Source: Deinococcus planocerae (GTDB lineage: Bacteria > Deinococcota > Deinococci > Deinococcales > Deinococcaceae). From it: DNA of 64,000 bases. Where the stretch lies: NCBI RefSeq assembly GCF_002869765.1, contig NZ_PNOR01000017.1, forward strand, positions 42,417 through 106,416, given 5' to 3'. Positions 61,115 to 64,000 of the stretch are shown one piece after another. Each line of letters begins with the position of its first letter. Position 1 is the stretch's first letter. Below the pieces are notes generated by a model. It was not told the origin of the DNA and did no database searches. It saw only the letters and a program-made list of their open reading frames with translations. The position numbers were made by a program, and so were the translations under genes.

Positions 61115-62287
61115 TCAGCGGACGTGGCCGAAGCTCGCCCGCAGCTCCTGGGTGAACAGCTCCGGCTGCTCCAGCGCCGCGAAGTGTCCGCCCCGGTCGA
61201 GTTCGCCAAAGTGGATCACGTTGCTGTAGCGGCGCTCAGCCCAGCGCCTGGATGTCCGGATGATCTCGCGCGGAAACATGCTGAAGCCTGCGGGGACGGT
61301 GATCGGCTCCGTGGGGGGCGGGCCCGCCCGTCCGGCCTGGGCCGCCTCCCAGTACAGCCGCGCGGAGGACGCGCCGGTGTTGGGCAGCCAGTACAGCATG
61401 ATGTCGTCGAGCAGCTCGTCGAGGCTGAACACCGCCTCCGCGTTCCCCCCGCTGTCGGACACGTCCTGGAACATCGCGTAGATCCACGAGGCCAGCCCCA
61501 CCGGGGAGTCCGCCAGCGAGTACCCGATGGTCTGCGGGCGCGTGCCCTGCTGCTTGGCGTAGCCGGAGAGCACGTCCACGTAATGCCGGGCGCTGGCGAT
61601 CATCGCCCCCTCCTCCGGGGTCGCCCCGGCCACCTCCTCCGGCGTCGGCTGGAACATCACGAAGTTGAAGTGCAGCCCCACACAGCCCGCCGGGGCCCGG
61701 CGTCCGATGGCGGCGGTGACCGCGCTGCCCCAGTCGCCGCCCTGCGCGCCCCAGCGGCTGTAGCCGAGGCGGTCCATCAGCGTGATCCAGGCATCCGCAA
61801 TGCGCGGGACCCCCCAGCCGGTCCCGCTGGGTTTGCCCGAGAACCCGAAGCCGGGCAGCGAGGGCAGGATCAGATGGAAAGCTTGCCGAGGGTCGCCGCC
61901 GTGGGCCGCCGGGTCCGTGAGCGGGCCGATCACCTTGCGGAATTCCAGCACCGAGCCCGGCCAGCCGTGAGTCATGAGCAGGGGCAGCGCGCTGGGCTCG
62001 GGCGAGCGGACGTGCAGGAAGTGAATGTCCAGCCCGTCGATGGTGGTGCGGAACTGGCCCAGGCCGTTGAGCAGGGCTTCGCAGGCTCGCCAGTCGTAGC
62101 GGTGCTGCCAGTGCTCGATCAGCGCCTGAACTTTTGCCAACTGAGGCCCCTGGCTGGTGTCGGGGACGGTCTCCTGTTCCGGCCAGCGGGTGCGGGCCAG
62201 GCGGGCACGCAGGTCGGCGAGCTGCTCCTCGGGAACGGAGAGGTGGAACGGCTCGATCAGGGTCGTGGGGACGGTTGGGGTGGTCAT
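61115..62287 (-). CDS. Epoxide hydrolase (alpha/beta hydrolase with EHN domain)
   Basis: 390 residues from the ATG at 62287 (GGAGG upstream). The N-terminal EHN domain reads IEPFHLSVPEEQLADLRARL through RTTIDGLDIHFLHVRS. The core shows the oxyanion motif THGWPGSVLEFRKVI, nucleophile Asp in RWGAQGGDWGSAV and His in LDRGGHFAALEQPELF. The lid tyrosines are plausible in ARHYVDVL. It opens epoxides to diols, probably of xenobiotic or juvenile-hormone-like type. It and the VOC gene appear to be under the divergent TetR gene. Confidence 0.92.
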   Translation of the reverse strand: MTTPTVPTTLIEPFHLSVPEEQLADLRARLARTRWPEQETVPDTSQGPQLAKVQALIEHWQHRYDWRACEALLNGLGQFRTTIDGLDIHFLHVRSPEPSALPLLMTHGWPGSVLEFRKVIGPLTDPAAHGGDPRQAFHLILPSLPGFGFSGKPSGTGWGVPRIADAWITLMDRLGYSRWGAQGGDWGSAVTAAIGRRAPAGCVGLHFNFVMFQPTPEEVAGATPEEGAMIASARHYVDVLSGYAKQQGTRPQTIGYSLADSPVGLASWIYAMFQDVSDSGGNAEAVFSLDELLDDIMLYWLPNTGASSARLYWEAAQAGRAGPPPTEPITVPAGFSMFPREIIRTSRRWAERRYSNVIHFGELDRGGHFAALEQPELFTQELRASFGHVR

Positions 62288-62372
62288 TCGGCCTCCGGGT
62301 GGGGAGTGAGGGGCTGAGGAGGTCAGGACAGAGGACGCGCGGGGCCGGGGGGCACACCGGGCCACGTGACCG

Positions 62373-62893
62373 TCAAGGCCGGGCCCCGGCGTGGCCTGCT
62401 CGCAGCACGTCGGGTTCCTGGACGCGGTGCAGCCCGACTTCCCGCAAGAGCCGCTCGGCCCTTTCGGGGTCGCCCGGGGCCGCGGGCCGACCTTCCGGCG
62501 GGAGGGTGGGGACGTGGGCGGGTTCGCCGAGTTCCGTGATCACGCGCTCGAAGCCCGCCGGGGTATAGGAATTCAGGAGGGTCGCGGTCTCCGAGTCCAC
62601 CCGGAAGGCGTGCACGGTCCCGCGCGGGATCAGGACGAACCCGCCGTGGCCCTGAGTTCCTGGCCGTTCGCCCGGTAGGTGATCTCGCCGTCCAGGACGT
62701 AGAATTGCTCGTCCTGATCGTGGAAGTGGGGCGGCGGTCCGGACCCTCTCGGGCACAGTTCCCACATCAGGGCGTAGGCGCCCCCCGTCTGTGCCCCGGT
62801 GGCGAGCACCGCCCACAGGATGCCGACCTGCCAGTACAGGGGCGCTGCCTGGACACTGACGGCGTGGGGGGTGATCTCGGCCTGCTCGTTCAT
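62373..62893 (-). pseudogene. Cupin-domain protein with a frameshift
   Basis: From the ATG at 62893 the frame gives MNEQAEITPHAVSVQAAPLY, then the cupin metal motif GSGPPPHFHDQDEQFYVLDG and GQELRATAG, and stops. In another frame GGFVLIPRGTVHAFRVDSET continues the same cupin fold to the stop at 62373. A single-base change near 62650 would restore one protein of about 170 residues (relatives are quercetin 2,3-dioxygenase-like). It could be a real break or a sequencing error. Confidence 0.7.
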
Positions 62894-62967
62894 GGCTCTG
62901 CTCCTTCGTGGCGAGGGCCCTCTCTGGCGCAGAGGTGAGGAAGTGGGATACCGAAACCTCCACGTTT

Positions 62968-62990
62968 CGATACGAGACCGTACCGTATCG
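62968..62990. promoter_or_regulatory. TetR operator
   Basis: CGATACG and CGTATCG form a perfect inverted repeat with a 9-bp centre (AGACCGTAC). It lies in the 103-bp gap between the divergent cupin and TetR genes, only 6 bp from the TetR start, as expected for autoregulation and control of the divergent operon. Confidence 0.72.
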
Positions 62991-62996
62991 GGTGCT

Positions 62997-63593
62997 ATGC
63001 TGTCAAGCATGACCGCCCCCCCTCGCCCTGCTGGTCGCCCGCTCGACGCGGGGGTGCAGGCCGCCCTGCTGCGGGCCACGCAGGACCTCCTGATCGAGGA
63101 GGGCTACGAGCGGTTAACCTGCGATGCCGTCGCCCGGCGGTGCGGGTCGAGCAAGGCGACGATCTACCGGCGGTGGCCGAACAAGCTGGCGCTCGTCATG
63201 GCGGCGGCCTCGGACCTCTTCCCGGTGCCCGAGGTGCCGAACACCGGGGACTTGCGGGAGGACCTGCTGGCGTGCGGGCGGGCGTACCTCAAGGAGGATG
63301 GCCGCAGCCAGCGGGTGCTCGCCAGCCTGCACACGGCGGCCAGGCACGACCCAGAGCTGCGCGCCGCCGCGCGGGAGGCGCTGGGGTCCCCCGTGGACCG
63401 GCTGTTCCACGAGGTGCTGGGCCGCGCCGCCTCCATCGGGCTGATCTCGAAGGACGTGGACGTGGGTATCGTCGCCGAGGTGTTTCCGGGGATCGCCTTC
63501 CATTACGCGGCGGCCCTCGGTCTGCCCGTGGACGAGAGGCTGATCTTGCGCGTGGTCGACCATGTGTTGCTGCCGTCCCTGGGCCGCACCTGA
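62997..63593 (+). CDS. TetR/AcrR-family repressor
   Basis: 198 residues from the ATG at 62997; a second ATG at 63009 is possible. Helix-turn-helix: ALLRATQDLLIEEGYERLTC followed by VARRCGSSKATIYRRWPNKL. The C-terminal TetR_C domain covers about 85-195 (RVLASLHTAARHDPELRAAA, FHEVLGRAASIGLISKDVDV). It sits divergent to the cupin/epoxide hydrolase/VOC genes with a palindromic operator between. The ligand is probably an epoxide or its hydrophobic precursor, an inference from context. Confidence 0.9.
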   Translation: MLSSMTAPPRPAGRPLDAGVQAALLRATQDLLIEEGYERLTCDAVARRCGSSKATIYRRWPNKLALVMAAASDLFPVPEVPNTGDLREDLLACGRAYLKEDGRSQRVLASLHTAARHDPELRAAAREALGSPVDRLFHEVLGRAASIGLISKDVDVGIVAEVFPGIAFHYAAALGLPVDERLILRVVDHVLLPSLGRT

Positions 63594-63652
63594 GGGGCGA
63601 GAGAGGGCCGCGCGCGCCCCGGAACCCTCGCCCGTGTCCCGGGGTCACCCAG

Positions 63653-63868
63653 TCAGTCCTGCACAGGAACGGGCGTGCCGATCTCGTGGCCCAGGTCGTC
63701 CTCGTGGGACGTAGGGTCGGTGAGCGGCGACCGGCTCACGTAACCGTGGTGGGGGCCGAGTTTCGCGTTATCAATACCGTGCGCCACGAACACGTTCGCG
63801 CGGCGCAGGTCGTCTGCGGGTGCGAGCGCCGGGCGGGCCTCGGGCAGAATCCGCCCCTGCCGGTCATG
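63653..63868 (-). pseudogene. Serine esterase (phospholipase/carboxylesterase type) C-terminal remnant
   Basis: Reading to the stop at 63653: HDRQGRILPEARPALAPADD, LRRANVFVAHGIDNAKLGPH, then a short stretch ending DLGHEIGTPVPVQD. FVAHG and GHEI correspond to the acid loop and the catalytic His loop at the end of small serine esterases, but the distance between them is short. Everything upstream is missing and an IS end begins about 6 bp further on. Confidence 0.5.
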
Positions 63869-63873
63869 TTTAA

Positions 63874-64000
63874 GGGTCTCCCTCGCTTTTGGTGACGCGG
63901 GCCGCCGGGCGTCAAGGCCGGTAAAGCACCCTGGCCTTGAGAAGGTCCAACCCTGCCCGGCCGTACATGCTTCGCTTGATGGTCTTGAGCCGATTCACCT
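63874..64000 (-). mobile_element. Right end of an ISL3-type insertion sequence (continues outside window)
   Basis: GGGTCTCCCTCGCTTTTGGT at 63874-63893, followed by GACGCGG, resembles the terminal inverted repeats of ISL3-family elements. A transposase C-terminus begins 11 bp further in. Insertion would have cut the esterase gene to its left. The other end and target duplication are outside the window. Confidence 0.5.
63912..64000 (-). CDS. Transposase C-terminus, ISL3-like (partial)
   Basis: The minus strand from the window edge reads VNRLKTIKRSMYGRAGLDLL followed by KARVLYRP and a stop at 63912. NRLKxIKRxMYGRAxxDLL is the conserved C-terminal end of ISL3-family DDE transposases. The rest of the gene lies beyond the right edge. 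Confidence 0.7.
   Translation of the reverse strand, partial: VNRLKTIKRSMYGRAGLDLLKARVLYRP

Overview
The window reads as a high-GC bacterial chromosome or megaplasmid segment, most consistent with Deinococcus. The reasons are the Deinococcus-type uracil-DNA glycosylase at the left edge, very high GC at third codon positions, frequent GTG starts, and short palindromic intergenic repeats of the kind described in that genus. I cannot prove the genus without a search.

Layout. 1-3.9 kb: ung (cut by the left edge), four CRISPR-like repeat units in two opposite orientations, a Xer-like tyrosine recombinase with a dif-like 28-bp palindrome at its start, a Uma2 gene and a gutted cupin gene. 4-8.2 kb: a GntR regulator with a TGGTnnnACCA operator and a peptide-type ABC importer (binding protein and two permeases, no ATPase). 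8.2-14.8 kb: a methyltransferase, an AT-rich 291-bp element with inverted ends, several broken genes, a hydrolase, an AI-2E-type permease and an SDR. 14.9-23.3 kb (minus strand): a sulfate module with formylglycine-generating enzyme, sulfatase, a BASS transporter, two tandem SulP permeases and a YetF-like protein. 23.3-27 kb: more gene remnants (DUF1269/HdeD, zwf), an SMP-30 lactonase and a sarcosine-oxidase-like flavoenzyme. 27.4-39.1 kb: a glucuronide catabolism cluster with LacI control. 39.3-42.7 kb: an orphan binding protein and a chimeric regulator/SDR gene. 42.9-59 kb: a cobalamin riboswitch and a tightly overlapping cobalamin biosynthesis operon with several fusions. 59-64 kb: a PQQ sugar dehydrogenase, a TetR-controlled epoxide hydrolase group, and an IS end at the right edge.

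The most interesting system is the glucuronide cluster. It has beta-glucuronidase, a transporter, uronate isomerase and an SDR mannonate oxidoreductase, but no mannonate dehydratase, KDG kinase or KDPG aldolase. Instead it has a LarA-type nickel-pincer enzyme with all expected cofactor residues, gluconokinase and 6-phosphogluconate dehydrogenase. D-mannonate and D-gluconate are C2 epimers, so the genes spell a route glucuronide > glucuronate > fructuronate > mannonate > gluconate > 6-phosphogluconate > ribulose 5-phosphate.

A second theme is genome erosion by internal deletion. At least four loci keep the ends of genes but have lost the middle (cupin, zwf, DUF1269/HdeD, FtsX-permease/dioxygenase). 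One locus gave a long in-frame chimera (MEDS-BTAD regulator joined to the C-terminal part of an SDR, whose own first codons remain just upstream). Three further genes carry frameshifts or truncations.
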